A stretch of DNA of 64,000 bases from Lacimicrobium sp. SS2-24 (GTDB taxonomy: Bacteria; Pseudomonadota; Gammaproteobacteria; Enterobacterales; Alteromonadaceae), in contig NZ_NIWW01000004.1 of the NCBI RefSeq assembly GCF_002201535.1, positions 264,892 through 328,891 on the forward strand. Reading direction: 5' to 3'. The position numbers and the translations under genes were made by a program. Under the pieces are notes generated by a model, which was not told where the DNA came from, made no database searches, and worked only from the letters and a program-made list of their open reading frames with translations. Shown here piece after piece: positions 1 through 9,108 of the stretch; positions within the stretch are counted from its first letter, which is position 1, and the number at the start of each line of letters is the position of its first letter.

Positions 1-45
1 TCCGTCAGGGCCCTGACCAGGTACGACTCCGTTTTTTTATGGCTT

Positions 46-930
46 TTATGCATCGCTATTTTCTGTCATGCGCTTGAAGGCCTGCACAAACCGCATGGCG
101 GCATCATCATCCATATTGAAGTACAGTGATGGTTCGATCAGTTCCAGTTCCATCACCACATAATCCTGCTGATAGCGGATAAAATCCAGCCGTGCATATA
201 ACAGGCGCCTGGGAATGGCCTTCAGGGTTTTCTCTGCCAGCTCCAGCACCCGGGATTCGGGGTTGATGGAGTAAAGCGCACCACCGTGTTCTTCCTGCAC
301 CCGAAAGTCGCCGTGCTTAGGGACTTTGCGAATCGCATGGCTAAATGCCCCGTCGAAGTAAAAGAGTGAGAGTTCGCCCTCTTCTGTCACATTTTCAATA
401 AAGGGTTGTAGCATTAAGGGGCGTGTTGAGAAAACCGGTGCAATGTCACGCAGACAAGCATCTATCTGCTGCTCATGCAGTCGATAGGTATGCTCTGCAC
501 TGGCGCTAATCAGAGGTTTGACAATCAGCTCTGGCGTATTGAAATGGCTCATGGCCTGCTGCACAACCCCGGCATTGAGATGCGAAGGCCAATATGTCGG
601 CACAATGGGGATGCCGGCGGATTCAATATCCCGTAAATAGGATTTGGTGATATTCCAGCGCACGGTGTCCAGATCATTAAACACCCGGGTATGTCTGGCA
701 ATCTCTTGCAGGCGCGCCATAAACGCCGCGGGATCCTGCTGATAATCCCAGCAGCTGCGCAGAATAACCGCATCAAATCGTCGCCAATCTGTGTGCTCAG
801 TACGCCAGGACACCGTTTCCACCTGCCATCCCTGGCTGGCCATGGGCTCTATCAGCAGTTCATCGTAGACATAATAGTCGCCGATATCGTCCATCGATAA
901 AAACGCGCAGCGCTTCATCTCGTTTCTCAT
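46..930 (-). CDS. ATP-grasp domain ligase-like protein
   Basis: This is an ATP-grasp fold enzyme of the DcsG/RimK-like group, expected to join a carboxylate to an amine or thiol through an acyl-phosphate; the substrate cannot be read. Visible features are an N-terminal pre-ATP region with RSCWDY, then WNITKSYL, an ATP-binding lysine in LIVKPLISAS, and C-terminal metal-ligand acidic residues in RLDFI and MELELIEPSLYF. I chose the ATG at 930 (294 aa) because AGGG lies 6 bases upstream; a GTG at 945 would add five residues. It follows the FMN reductase gene closely on the same strand, so the two are probably co-transcribed. The exact substrate is unknown. Confidence 0.75.
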   Translation of the reverse strand: MRNEMKRCAFLSMDDIGDYYVYDELLIEPMASQGWQVETVSWRTEHTDWRRFDAVILRSCWDYQQDPAAFMARLQEIARHTRVFNDLDTVRWNITKSYLRDIESAGIPIVPTYWPSHLNAGVVQQAMSHFNTPELIVKPLISASAEHTYRLHEQQIDACLRDIAPVFSTRPLMLQPFIENVTEEGELSLFYFDGAFSHAIRKVPKHGDFRVQEEHGGALYSINPESRVLELAEKTLKAIPRRLLYARLDFIRYQQDYVVMELELIEPSLYFNMDDDAAMRFVQAFKRMTENSDA

Positions 931-952
931 GTTCCCTACTGACACCCTGCCG

Positions 953-1513
953 TCACTGGCGCATTGCCTTTAAGGCCGCGGCCCAGCGATGCAGCTCTTT
1001 GAGCATATCGGTAGCGGACGATTCATGCGGCGCTTCCGCTTTAAAGTGGCTGTCATCATCGAGCTTATTCCAGGGCATTTGCACGAGTACTCCCTCTGGA
1101 ATCGGCATCATTTTCAGCGCAGTGACAAGTTGTTTAGCCAATTGAGCAGAACGCAATCCACCAGACACCCCGCCGTAACTGACAAACCCACAGGGCTTAT
1201 AATTCCACTCGTTGTAAATAAAGTTCAGGGCATTAAAAAAGGCCGGTGGCGGACAGAAGTTATATTCAGGCAGCACAAACACGTAAGCATCACCCTGATC
1301 AATTTTTTCCGACCACTTGCGGGTATGCTCATGCTGATAATCTTGCTGGCGTGGATGATTCGGCTCGTCATACACGGGTAAATGGTAGTCAGCGATATCC
1401 ACCAATTCGGCCGTGAAGCCGGACTGCTGCAAAGCAAACTCATTGAACCACTTGCCTATTTGGGGTCCGATCCGTCCGGGACGGGTACTGCAAACGATGG
1501 TTTGAAGCTTCAT
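953..1513 (-). CDS. NAD(P)H-dependent FMN reductase family protein
   Basis: This is a flavodoxin-like NADPH-dependent FMN reductase (FMN_red family, about 186 aa), a cytosolic flavin or quinone reductase. It opens with the phosphate-binding loop CSTRPGRIG and has the family's conserved segment PEYNFCPPPAFFNALNF, where relatives usually show PEYNxSxPxxLKNA(L/I)D, then the SYGGVSGG flavin loop. Two ATGs sit in tandem; the second, at 1513, is 6 bases from AGGAG and is preferred. It lies directly upstream of the ATP-grasp gene. The family is clear, but the physiological acceptor (quinone, azo compound or chromate) is not. Confidence 0.85.
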   Translation of the reverse strand: MKLQTIVCSTRPGRIGPQIGKWFNEFALQQSGFTAELVDIADYHLPVYDEPNHPRQQDYQHEHTRKWSEKIDQGDAYVFVLPEYNFCPPPAFFNALNFIYNEWNYKPCGFVSYGGVSGGLRSAQLAKQLVTALKMMPIPEGVLVQMPWNKLDDDSHFKAEAPHESSATDMLKELHRWAAALKAMRQ

Positions 1514-1585
1514 CATACTCTCCTGTTATGTCAGTGGGGCATCAGTGAAAGACCGGCATCGCTTAACGGGACACCGCTGCCGCTT

Positions 1586-2176
1586 TCAGTCGACAGCCTC
1601 CGGTCCATGCAGATTAACATGTTCAATCAGCTCCGGGAAAAATTGCGCAAAGCAGGCCTCAAACGCCGGATAATGGACTTCAATTTCCTCTACACTGCCG
1701 TCAAAGTCATTGGCAAAGCGGATACGCTCGCTGATGCGATCCAATGCATAGCCCACCCCTTCGAGACTCTGATACTGCAGCAACCAGTTTTGCTCGATCA
1801 TGCCCTTAATCACCCGTTGCATAGGTTGTGGCATGTCGGGTAGCCCTCGCTGCAAATGCCCATAACTGTGGCTTAAAAAGTCCGATATTGGCTGGTGACT
1901 AAACTGTTGCCACTGACGCAATAAAAAGTGGTCAAACAACACATCCAGGGCAATGCCGGCGAAGCGACGCCGTTTGTCACTAAAACGGCGCTTCGCCTCT
2001 TTTACCAGGGCATGGTTATCGGTAAAGCGGTCGACAAGACGATGATTGTAGAGTCCCGCCTGCACCGCTCGGGAATAGGTGGCGGGGTTCACGCCCTTAC
2101 AAAAATCACCCAGCAAATTGCCCATTCGCGAAGCAGGATTGGGCTGAGCAAGAAACAAGTGGGCCAGATAGTTCAT
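1586..2176 (-). CDS. acpH: Acyl carrier protein phosphodiesterase
   Basis: AcpH hydrolyses the 4'-phosphopantetheine arm from holo-acyl carrier protein, giving apo-ACP. The 196-aa length matches E. coli AcpH (about 193). The start MNYLAHLFLA, the metal-binding-like GNLLGDFCKG segment, NHRLVDRFTDNH and the LDVLFDHFL motif are hallmarks of the family (DUF479, an HD-like fold). The conserved His and Asp residues are all present. It follows the DUF3010 gene on the same strand after 26 bases, suggesting one transcript. No regulation is visible. Confidence 0.88.
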   Translation of the reverse strand: MNYLAHLFLAQPNPASRMGNLLGDFCKGVNPATYSRAVQAGLYNHRLVDRFTDNHALVKEAKRRFSDKRRRFAGIALDVLFDHFLLRQWQQFSHQPISDFLSHSYGHLQRGLPDMPQPMQRVIKGMIEQNWLLQYQSLEGVGYALDRISERIRFANDFDGSVEEIEVHYPAFEACFAQFFPELIEHVNLHGPEAVD

Positions 2177-2202
2177 CCCAGGCCTATATCCGATTCGGCT
2201 GA

Positions 2203-2637
2203 CTACGCAGTGTGGCTGTCTTTCATCAGCCAGGCATAAGCGGTATTGAATGCGGTTTCCTGGAACTGTTTCAGTCCGGTCTCGGCAAAGGGCACGGTCA
2301 GTGGATTACGCCGAAGCGACTCCTTGATATCCGTTGGACTGAAGATCACCACGTCCAGGCCTTCAATCAGCTCAATGGCGGCTTCAAGCTTGAATCCCAC
2401 GGCACCGCCAGCAAACTTTCCCTTTGCGGGACGCTGACGAATAATCACCTTATCAATTTTGTAGTCCGCCACCAGTTTGGCGAACGTGCTCTGAAAATGT
2501 TTGAGCCCTTTACCACTGGTATCGGCCAGCGTTAACTTTCGACTGCGACAGTCAGGTACATGAAACAGACCGTCTATCAACGACAACAAACAAATATTCG
2601 CTTCGTTGCCCTTTAAATCCACACCACAGGCTTTCAT
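2203..2637 (-). CDS. DUF3010 family protein
   Basis: This is a 144-aa cytosolic protein of the DUF3010 family. The N-terminus MKACGVDLKGNEANICLL resembles an RNase H/actin-like first strand (V-D-x-K-G), and RQRPAKGKFAGGAVGFKLEAA is the most conserved-looking block. No biochemical role is established that I know of. The start is well supported by AGGAG placed 5 bases before the ATG. It is the first gene of a probable DUF3010-acpH transcript. The RNase H-like comparison is my inference from the strand pattern and one aspartate. Confidence 0.75.
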   Translation of the reverse strand: MKACGVDLKGNEANICLLSLIDGLFHVPDCRSRKLTLADTSGKGLKHFQSTFAKLVADYKIDKVIIRQRPAKGKFAGGAVGFKLEAAIELIEGLDVVIFSPTDIKESLRRNPLTVPFAETGLKQFQETAFNTAYAWLMKDSHTA

Positions 2638-2742
2638 AACGTCTCCTAAGCATCATTGGCCGGCAGTATGATAGCAATTCACACAACGAATTGGACTAAA
2701 TATCTGCCGGCACAGACTCGCGCCATGGATTTCCGGACACCC

Positions 2743-3018
2743 TTAAAGTGTTTTAACAGGCTGCCTGAAAAAGCGTGTAAACTTACCAACCACGGCTTTT
2801 CTGGCATCCACCATCGCCACGCCCATCATCAACGCCGTGAGCCAAAATGCCACTTCGGTGATAACGGCAACCGTAGCGACCACTGCCAGCGTGATATCTT
2901 TATCCGTTAGCATGAATAAGGCAGCGGCCATCCCCAGCCAGGCGAGCGCAACAACAGACCAAATCATGCTCAGGGTGCGTTTCTTATTCAGTTGACGTAA
3001 TGATTTCAGGGTAAACAT
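2743..3018 (-). CDS. Small two-helix membrane protein
   Basis: This is a 91-residue protein with two hydrophobic segments (roughly residues 18-38 and 43-72) and basic ends; I do not recognise the family. The start at 3018 is chosen because GGAG lies 8 bases upstream. A longer reading to 3204 would run through AT-rich DNA, overlap the divergent sigma-factor start and has no good ribosome site. It is transcribed away from the sigma gene across about 160 bases, so it could be a target of that sigma factor, but no promoter match was established. Confidence 0.6.
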   Translation of the reverse strand: MFTLKSLRQLNKKRTLSMIWSVVALAWLGMAAALFMLTDKDITLAVVATVAVITEVAFWLTALMMGVAMVDARKAVVGKFTRFFRQPVKTL

Positions 3019-3178
3019 AATGCGTGCTCCATTTATTAATTTCCCCACAGTGGGGCTCACTCCTTGCAGTCGGCTTACTATCAAAAATCTTACAAATTTA
3101 TTTTTTGTAAGCTTTTGGATGTTGTTACGACTGAAGGATGACAGACATTTGAGGCTGAGGATTTTGGAGTGATGACTC

Positions 3179-3694
3179 TTGGCAGATAACAACAGGGACA
3201 GCACAAGCGACCAGGGCGAGCAGATAGTCCAGCAGTACTGGTCAAAGATTCTGAGAGCCGCGTCCGGCTATGAGGCTCGTCCAGCTATGCGTGATGAACT
3301 GGCACAGGATATGGCACTGGCAGTCTGGCGTTCTGTGTCAGGCTTTAATGGTCAGTGTTCACTGAATACTTATATTTACCGTGTGATCCACAATGTTGCG
3401 GTGGACCACATTCGTCGCCACAGCCGGACTAACGAACAAGAGCTGGTAGACGAGATAGAAGACGACAATATCAGTCCCGAATCCGATTTAATCCATAGCC
3501 GTCGCCAGCAAAAGCTGATCATCGCAATTAACCGACTGCCATTGAGTCTGCGCCAGGTGATACTGCTGAAGCTGGAAGATTTGAATAACACAGAAATTGG
3601 CGAGGTCATGGGCCTCAGTGACAGCAATGTTGCTGTGAGGCTCAACAGGGCAAAGCACAAACTGTCAGAATTACTGGAAGGAGCAGAGGAATGA
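3179..3694 (+). CDS. ECF-type RNA polymerase sigma factor
   Basis: This is a 171-aa sigma-70 family factor of the extracytoplasmic-function class. The sigma2 region includes TYIYRVIHNVAVDHIRRHSR (promoter -10 recognition and core binding). The sigma4 helix-turn-helix is at about residues 125-165, with RLPLSLRQVILLKLEDLN and IGEVMGLSDSNVAVRLNRAK. The start appears to be TTG at 3179 with GGAG nine bases upstream; an ATG seven bases earlier is out of frame and stops at once. Its stop overlaps the next gene's start (ATGA), which strongly suggests translational coupling to a partner membrane protein that probably controls it. Confidence 0.9.
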   Translation: MADNNRDSTSDQGEQIVQQYWSKILRAASGYEARPAMRDELAQDMALAVWRSVSGFNGQCSLNTYIYRVIHNVAVDHIRRHSRTNEQELVDEIEDDNISPESDLIHSRRQQKLIIAINRLPLSLRQVILLKLEDLNNTEIGEVMGLSDSNVAVRLNRAKHKLSELLEGAEE

Positions 3695-4248
3695 AAAAAG
3701 ATGAATTATCCGAGTTGTCTGAACTTTGGCAATCAGCCCCTGAAAAACCGGTTATTGCGCTGGAAAAACTAAAGCACCGGCACAAAAAACAGTCCTGGAC
3801 CATGGCGTTTAACGTCATTGTCGAGACCATGCTGGTGATAGCCGTTGGCTATCTGTTTATTGCAGAGCTCAGAACCGATGCGAATCTGATGCAGTCAATA
3901 TGGCTGGGGTTTGCCTTTATCTGGGGCAGCGTGACTTACCTGTTGATAAACCTCAGTCGGTTGCGAAGTTTCCGTTTGCTCAGGAACAAAACGCTGACGG
4001 AATCAATTCCTGAACAGATCAGTCTGACTAAACAGGAAGTGCTGCGCTGGCACTTAAGCTGGACCAGCACGGGGATCTTCACCCTGGTGTTGATGCTTAT
4101 CGTCACAGTCGATTACCTGACCACAGGCGCCATGACTATCGATATATCGCGTTTGATATTGGCTCTGCTGGTTCTCTTATTGGCACTGTTATTCTTTCGT
4201 CATAAAAAGCGCGGCGCAGAAATCATACTCAAACGACTCTCAGAATAA
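3691..4248 (+). CDS. Four-helix membrane protein, probable anti-sigma partner
   Basis: This is a 185-aa inner-membrane protein with a short soluble N-terminus (about 35 residues, MKKDELSELSELWQSAPEKP) followed by four hydrophobic helices arranged as two pairs. It overlaps the upstream ECF sigma gene by four bases, the usual layout of a sigma/anti-sigma pair. It has no zinc-binding HxxxCxxC anti-sigma motif, so if it does hold the sigma factor it must use another surface, perhaps the N-terminal segment. The role is inferred only from position and topology. Confidence 0.6.
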   Translation: MKKDELSELSELWQSAPEKPVIALEKLKHRHKKQSWTMAFNVIVETMLVIAVGYLFIAELRTDANLMQSIWLGFAFIWGSVTYLLINLSRLRSFRLLRNKTLTESIPEQISLTKQEVLRWHLSWTSTGIFTLVLMLIVTVDYLTTGAMTIDISRLILALLVLLLALLFFRHKKRGAEIILKRLSE

Positions 4249-4416
4249 CGCAGCCTGACCAGACACTTACAGGCGTCCAGGGATGGAGATGCCTGTCTCT
4301 CAGACAATGATTTTGCAAACCATTGCACTTTTTTCTGTTAACAGCCAATCAGGTTGTAAGGGTTCTTCGCCTGCCACGACTAATGATCCTGAAATCAACT
4401 AATCAGGACATGCAAT

Positions 4417-5826
4417 ATGTATCGAATTACACTTCTTCTCACACTGATTCTGGCACTTATCTGGCCCGCCTTGTCAGTCGCCGCCACAACTTCGACACTC
4501 TATATCAATGCCACCCTTATTCATCCAAAAGACAACAAGATCGTCAATAATGGCTATCTGCTGGTCAGAGATGGCCGCTTTGTCTCAGTAGGTCAGAACA
4601 AACCAACACTCAACGGTCAACATCAGATTGTGGATCTGCAAGGGAAATATGTCACCGCAGGATTTATCGATACCCATGCACATATCAGTCTGGGTGAGGT
4701 CAGCTATCAGGTAGAGGGACAAAAAGTTACCTTTGATGCCGCCAACAACCTGGAAACCGGCCGCTGGAATGGCGAGAGATTGCTTGAACATGGTATCACC
4801 ACGATTCGCAATCCTGGTGGCGATACCGAGGCTAACCTGGCCTACAAAAAAGCGCAGCAACGTGGTGAAGTCAAAGGCCCGAAAGCCTTTGTGGCCGGTG
4901 CGATTATTAACACTCAACCCTTTGATGGACTGGTAAAAGAAGTCACCACCGATGAAACGATTCATCACGTTATCCGCGAGCAGGCTGAACTTGGCGTAGA
5001 CTATATCAAACTCTACACCGGCCTGAGCCAGGAACAGATCGCTGTTGCAGTAGACAGTGCCGAGACATTTCAGTTGCCGGTTATTGCACATCTTGAGGAT
5101 ATCAGCTGGACAACAGGGGCAGAGCTAGGCATTGATCATCTGGTACATGCCATGCCGGTGTCGCCAGATTTGCTGGAGCACAATCAACGGCAACATTATC
5201 TGCAAAATCGTCGTCCAGGCAGTTTTAGTTGGTTTGAGTGGTATCAGCAGGTGTCACTGGACAGTCAACAAATAAGTCAACTTGCGCAGACACTGACGGC
5301 CACCGACACCGCAGTGGATCCCACTCTGATTGTATTTTACAACACGTTTTTTGCTGATCAGCCAAAAGTCACCGCACATAAAGAACTCGAATTAGTTCAT
5401 CCTGACTTGCTGAACAACTGGCGCACCTTTTATCATTTCAATATTGGTTGGCAGGCTGAAGATTATCAGCAAGCACAGCAGGTCTGGCCCAAAGTACTGG
5501 CCTTTGTAAAACTTCTGCATGATCGTGGAGTCACCCTTAGTATCGGCACCGACCTTGGCAATCCCTGGGTGATCCCCGGGTTGAGTTACCATCAGGAAAT
5601 GGCGCTGCTGGCCGATGCCGGACTGACGCCGATGCAGATTCTGGCCATGGCCACCCACAAGGGTGCCGAAGTGCTTGGTCAGTCACATCAGCTCGGGCGC
5701 CTGGCTCCGGGGCTGGTTGCCGACTTTGTGGTGTTTGGCTCCGATCCCAGCCTGTCAGTTGAAAACACCCGCGACATTGCCATGGTGATACAGGCAGGAA
5801 AACCTGTCTGGCAACAGCAAAAGTAA
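4417..5826 (+). CDS. Exported amidohydrolase (imidazolonepropionase-like)
   Basis: This is a 469-aa metal-dependent hydrolase of the amidohydrolase superfamily with a Sec signal peptide (residues 1-23, ending SVAA). The expected ligands are visible: HxH in FIDTHAHI, a lysine in VDYIKLYTGL (probably carboxylated), histidines in VIAHLED and GIDHLVHAM, and the aspartate in SIGTDLGNPW. The C-terminal GRLAPGLVADFVVFGSDP closes the beta-sandwich domain, so the enzyme appears complete. AGGA sits 8 bases before the ATG. The periplasmic substrate may be an N-acyl amino acid, dipeptide or cyclic amide; it is not determinable here. It converges with the next gene. Confidence 0.85.
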   Translation: MYRITLLLTLILALIWPALSVAATTSTLYINATLIHPKDNKIVNNGYLLVRDGRFVSVGQNKPTLNGQHQIVDLQGKYVTAGFIDTHAHISLGEVSYQVEGQKVTFDAANNLETGRWNGERLLEHGITTIRNPGGDTEANLAYKKAQQRGEVKGPKAFVAGAIINTQPFDGLVKEVTTDETIHHVIREQAELGVDYIKLYTGLSQEQIAVAVDSAETFQLPVIAHLEDISWTTGAELGIDHLVHAMPVSPDLLEHNQRQHYLQNRRPGSFSWFEWYQQVSLDSQQISQLAQTLTATDTAVDPTLIVFYNTFFADQPKVTAHKELELVHPDLLNNWRTFYHFNIGWQAEDYQQAQQVWPKVLAFVKLLHDRGVTLSIGTDLGNPWVIPGLSYHQEMALLADAGLTPMQILAMATHKGAEVLGQSHQLGRLAPGLVADFVVFGSDPSLSVENTRDIAMVIQAGKPVWQQQK

Positions 5827-5870
5827 CTCTGACAAGAGGGATCCCCCCCAAGCTCAATCATGTCTTTAGT

Positions 5871-7193
5871 TCAATCAACAGGCGCCACCATAAAAGGAAA
5901 ATTGGCATTGGCCACTTTACCGGTGCCGTTTTCGATGCTCACAAATAAGCGGTAGGCACCCGGCTTTTGTGGCGCCAGAAACTGCATCTGTCCCTGTTGA
6001 TTGTCAACCATCAGCTTTAGCGGCACCGGCTGTGGGCGGGCCTCTGGATCACCACCAGATTTTATATCGGTGCTTTCCGGCAACACTTCCCAGTGAATAT
6101 CGATATGACTGTCGCTGCCCGATTGATAGTCAAGCTCCACCGCCACAACCTGTTCTGGCAGTAGGTATAGACTGTCTGTGGCCGGTTGACCCTGTAATGT
6201 AAAAGACACAATAGAGGGTGCCTGTGCAACAGGCCACTCACCCATCCACAGATAATGCAGACTATCTACCACTTCTGTGGGTTGACCTGCTTCGGTAAAT
6301 ACGCCGTACCAGGTGGGGGTAGTTTCCTGTTTCTGGCCCCATAAAAACGCATAGGATCCCAGCGCCTTGCCCGGCGCACCAGCGATTCCCTGCTCATAAC
6401 GATGCCGGTAAATCGCCGCCTTTTCGGTACTGGTTTGCTCTATGGGCACCCCCCAGGCTGTTTTCTCCACTTCCCAATGGCCCGTTGGGCCCCATTCGGT
6501 CACCACATAAGGGCCCGTGTAGCCGATGTCTTCGAGGGTGGTTGGCAAGGTTTCCAGACCGCCATAAATATTAATACTCAGGTAATCAATACTTGGCACT
6601 CGCCGCGCAATCAATGCGGCTTTCTCTTCGTTGATGCCAGCGGTAACGGTAGTGACTAAGTGATGAGGGTCAAGCTGCTTGATCATCGCGGCAATATCCT
6701 CAACGGCATACCACATATCGGTATTGGTGTAGAACAGATCCAACTCGTTACCAATGCCCCACACCAGCAGTGCCGAGTGATCCTTGTACTTGAGAACCGT
6801 TTCACGAATACGGGCTTTTTGACGTGCCACCGCTGCCTTGTCATGGTAATCGAAGCCATGACGCTCTTTGCCCATACGCAGACCGAGCATGACGGTCAGC
6901 CCCACCTTATGAGCCTCATCCAATATTCGCTGAGCATCCTTAGTGCTCCAGGTACGAACGGAGTTGCCACCGCTTTGAGCAAGATATTCAAGATGATCCC
7001 GTCCTCCGGCGCCCTTTATAAAATAGGGCTGACCCTGACGCTGGATAAACCACTGGCCTTGCTGCTCTACCAGCTGCACCGGTATGACGGTGGGTTTGCC
7101 CTGACCGGATCCAGTAATCCCACCGGCACAGGCGCTCAGCACAATACACAGCAGAACGGGAATGAGCAGTTTGCAGCAAGGGGCATGTAGCAT
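5871..7193 (-). CDS. Glycoside hydrolase-like TIM-barrel lipoprotein
   Basis: This is a 440-aa lipoprotein with a type II signal peptide ending in the lipobox LSAC. The body resembles the GH2 C-terminal/GH5-like TIM barrel. It starts near IKGAGG, has a likely acid/base glutamate in VWGIGNELD and a likely nucleophile glutamate in YVVTEWGPTG, and then a short beta-rich C-terminal domain (about residues 350-440). The ATG at 7193 is preferred because GGAG lies nine bases upstream; the longer frame adds 11 residues before the signal peptide. It probably trims or transfers beta-glycans at the envelope. The substrate is unknown and the GH family assignment is tentative. Confidence 0.7.
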   Translation of the reverse strand: MLHAPCCKLLIPVLLCIVLSACAGGITGSGQGKPTVIPVQLVEQQGQWFIQRQGQPYFIKGAGGRDHLEYLAQSGGNSVRTWSTKDAQRILDEAHKVGLTVMLGLRMGKERHGFDYHDKAAVARQKARIRETVLKYKDHSALLVWGIGNELDLFYTNTDMWYAVEDIAAMIKQLDPHHLVTTVTAGINEEKAALIARRVPSIDYLSINIYGGLETLPTTLEDIGYTGPYVVTEWGPTGHWEVEKTAWGVPIEQTSTEKAAIYRHRYEQGIAGAPGKALGSYAFLWGQKQETTPTWYGVFTEAGQPTEVVDSLHYLWMGEWPVAQAPSIVSFTLQGQPATDSLYLLPEQVVAVELDYQSGSDSHIDIHWEVLPESTDIKSGGDPEARPQPVPLKLMVDNQQGQMQFLAPQKPGAYRLFVSIENGTGKVANANFPFMVAPVD

Positions 7194-7280
7194 AGACGGG
7201 GACTCCAACGAAGTAATAGCGCTCACAAAGCCTAATACCGAATCGTAGCTGCTGGCAAATGGATTGTCTCTTTTGGTCTG

Positions 7281-7314
7281 AAAAGCAAAAAGCCGGCTAA
7301 GAAATAGCCGGCTT
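7281..7314 (-). terminator. Rho-independent terminator of the hppD-VOC operon
   Basis: A perfect 10-bp stem (7290-7299 with 7305-7314) around a 5-base loop is followed, reading on the minus strand, by a T-rich run. It lies 44 bases past the end of the VOC gene and so should end the hppD transcript. Confidence 0.85.
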
Positions 7315-7357
7315 GGAAGGTAGTAACATTGAGTAAGGCGTTAGCGCTGGGATAGCC

Positions 7358-7906
7358 TTATTCCCCTGCACCTTTATAATCACCACCACTGTGCAGCCAG
7401 TCGGCATGCTTGGGGGCTTGCTTGGTACGTGCCCACTCATCCAGCATCTCTGGCGCGACACGTTTCAGCTCACCGAGCATACCAGGCTTCGCTGTATTGG
7501 CGGCCAGCTCGATACGATGGCCATTCGGGTCAAAGAAGTAGATGGACTTAAAGATAGTGTGGTCCGTCGGCCCCAGTACGTCGACGCCATTGGCTTCCAG
7601 TTTCTCTTTCGCCGCCAGCAGCTCATCCATACTCTCTACTTCAAAGGCAATGTGCTGTACCCAGGCCGGCGTATTCTCATCACGACCCATTTCTGGTGAG
7701 TTGGGGATTTCAAAAAACGCCAGCACATTACCCATGCCTGCATCCAGAAACACGTGCATGTAGGGATCTGGCTCTTTGGTCGAAGGCACTTCGTTTTCAG
7801 CAATGGCTAACTGGAAATCCATGCCCAGCAAGTCACGGTAAAACTCTACCGTCTGCTTGGCATCCTTGCAGCGATACGCCACATGGTGGATACGTTTAAT
7901 GGCCAT
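7358..7906 (-). CDS. VOC-family (glyoxalase/dioxygenase fold) protein coupled to hppD
   Basis: This is a 182-aa vicinal-oxygen-chelate protein with one pair of beta-alpha-beta-beta-beta modules. Likely metal ligands are the first histidine region HHVAYRC, the histidine in WVQHIAFEV and the glutamate in GHRIELAAN. Its start overlaps the hppD stop (TAATG), implying translational coupling and a role in the same aromatic pathway. It could be an isomerase or extradiol-type enzyme acting near homogentisate or maleylacetoacetate, or an accessory dioxygenase. That role is inferred from context; only the fold is directly supported. Confidence 0.8.
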   Translation of the reverse strand: MAIKRIHHVAYRCKDAKQTVEFYRDLLGMDFQLAIAENEVPSTKEPDPYMHVFLDAGMGNVLAFFEIPNSPEMGRDENTPAWVQHIAFEVESMDELLAAKEKLEANGVDVLGPTDHTIFKSIYFFDPNGHRIELAANTAKPGMLGELKRVAPEMLDEWARTKQAPKHADWLHSGGDYKGAGE

Positions 7907-8997
7907 TATGCTGTCTCCTCTTCATTTTTCTTGATCGCACCACGGTTCACCTGGTCACGCTCAATCGATTCAAACAGGGCTTTAAAGTTACCTTCTCCAA
8001 AGCCTTCGTCCTGCTTGCGCTGAATAAATTCAAAGAAAACGGGACCTAACATGGTTTCAGAGAAAATTTGCAGCAACAAACGTGGCTGACCACCTTCGGT
8101 GGTGCCATCGAGCAGGATACCGCGAGACTGAAGCTCGTCCACAGGCTCACCATGACCGGGCAAACGCTCTTCCAGCATTTGGTAGTAGGTCTCTGGTGGT
8201 GCGGTCATAAACTTGGTGCCCTGAGCCTTCAGGCGATCCCAACAAGCCAGCAGATCATCACAGGCAAAGGCAATATGCTGAATCCCTTCACCGTTGTATT
8301 GCATCAGGAACTCTTCAATCTGGCCGCCACCGCCAGCGGCTTCTTCGTTCAGCGGAATACGGATCTTCCCATCCGGTGCGGTCATGGCCTTGGACAACAA
8401 GCCCGTGTATTCACCTTTAATATCGAAATAACGGATTTCACGGAAATTAAACAGCTTAGTGTAATAATCAGCCCAGTAATCCATACGACCACGATAAACA
8501 TTATGCGTCAGGTGGTCGAGGGTGTGAAAACCACAGCCTTCAGGGTGACGATCGACGCCTTCAATCCAGTTGAAATCAATATCGTAAATGGTTTCGCCTT
8601 CTTTATAGCGATCGATCAGGTACAGATTCGCCCCACCAATGCCTTTAATGGCTGGCAAGCGCAGCTCCATGGGGCCGGTAGGAATATCCACTGGCTGTGC
8701 GCCTTTTTTGATCGCTTCTTTGTAGGCAAACTGGGCATTTTTAACCCGAAAAGCCATACCACAGGCTGAGGGCCCATGTTCTTCTGCGTAGTAGGAAGCA
8801 TAGCTTTTAGGCTCGTAGTTGGTGATAAAGTTAATATCACCCTGACGCCATAACTCCACGTCTTTCGACTTATGGATTGCGACTTTAGTAAAGCCCATGG
8901 ATGCAAATACGGTTTCCAGCACCCCTTTCTTCGGTGCGGTGAATTCCACAAATTCAAAACCGTCTAATCCCATTGGATTTTCAAATAAATCAGCCAT
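7906..8997 (-). CDS. hppD: 4-hydroxyphenylpyruvate dioxygenase
   Basis: HppD converts 4-hydroxyphenylpyruvate to homogentisate using Fe(II) and O2, the second step of tyrosine catabolism. The 363-aa length fits the bacterial enzyme. The facial triad is present: a histidine at about residue 162 in [10 protein letters not shown], a histidine in [10 protein letters not shown] and a C-terminal glutamate in [25 protein letters not shown] precedes the ATG by 9 bases. It is first in a two-gene operon and divergent from a MarR regulator, with a palindromic operator in the shared intergenic region. It probably responds to an aromatic metabolite. Confidence 0.96.
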   Translation of the reverse strand: MADLFENPMGLDGFEFVEFTAPKKGVLETVFASMGFTKVAIHKSKDVELWRQGDINFITNYEPKSYASYYAEEHGPSACGMAFRVKNAQFAYKEAIKKGAQPVDIPTGPMELRLPAIKGIGGANLYLIDRYKEGETIYDIDFNWIEGVDRHPEGCGFHTLDHLTHNVYRGRMDYWADYYTKLFNFREIRYFDIKGEYTGLLSKAMTAPDGKIRIPLNEEAAGGGGQIEEFLMQYNGEGIQHIAFACDDLLACWDRLKAQGTKFMTAPPETYYQMLEERLPGHGEPVDELQSRGILLDGTTEGGQPRLLLQIFSETMLGPVFFEFIQRKQDEGFGEGNFKALFESIERDQVNRGAIKKNEEETA

Positions 8998-9108
8998 TTA
9001 CATTACTCCTGCTACTGGTTCATCTCATGTACGGCCAGATTTTTGAGTTATTGTTTCAATCTGTCGCTTGCGCACGGCCCTACACGGGTGCATTAATGCC
9101 TGCCAATT

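Noticed and set aside
4..17. Perfect palindrome GTCAGGGCCCTGAC near the window start, as a terminator.
   Set aside because: It has no loop and the T run lies 14 bases later; it could be part of a feature cut off by the window edge, so no call was made.
5537..5857. Long minus-strand ORFs overlapping the amidohydrolase and many similar frames opposite other genes.
   Set aside because: They lie antisense to genes with clear domain motifs and show no family features themselves; they are shadow frames.
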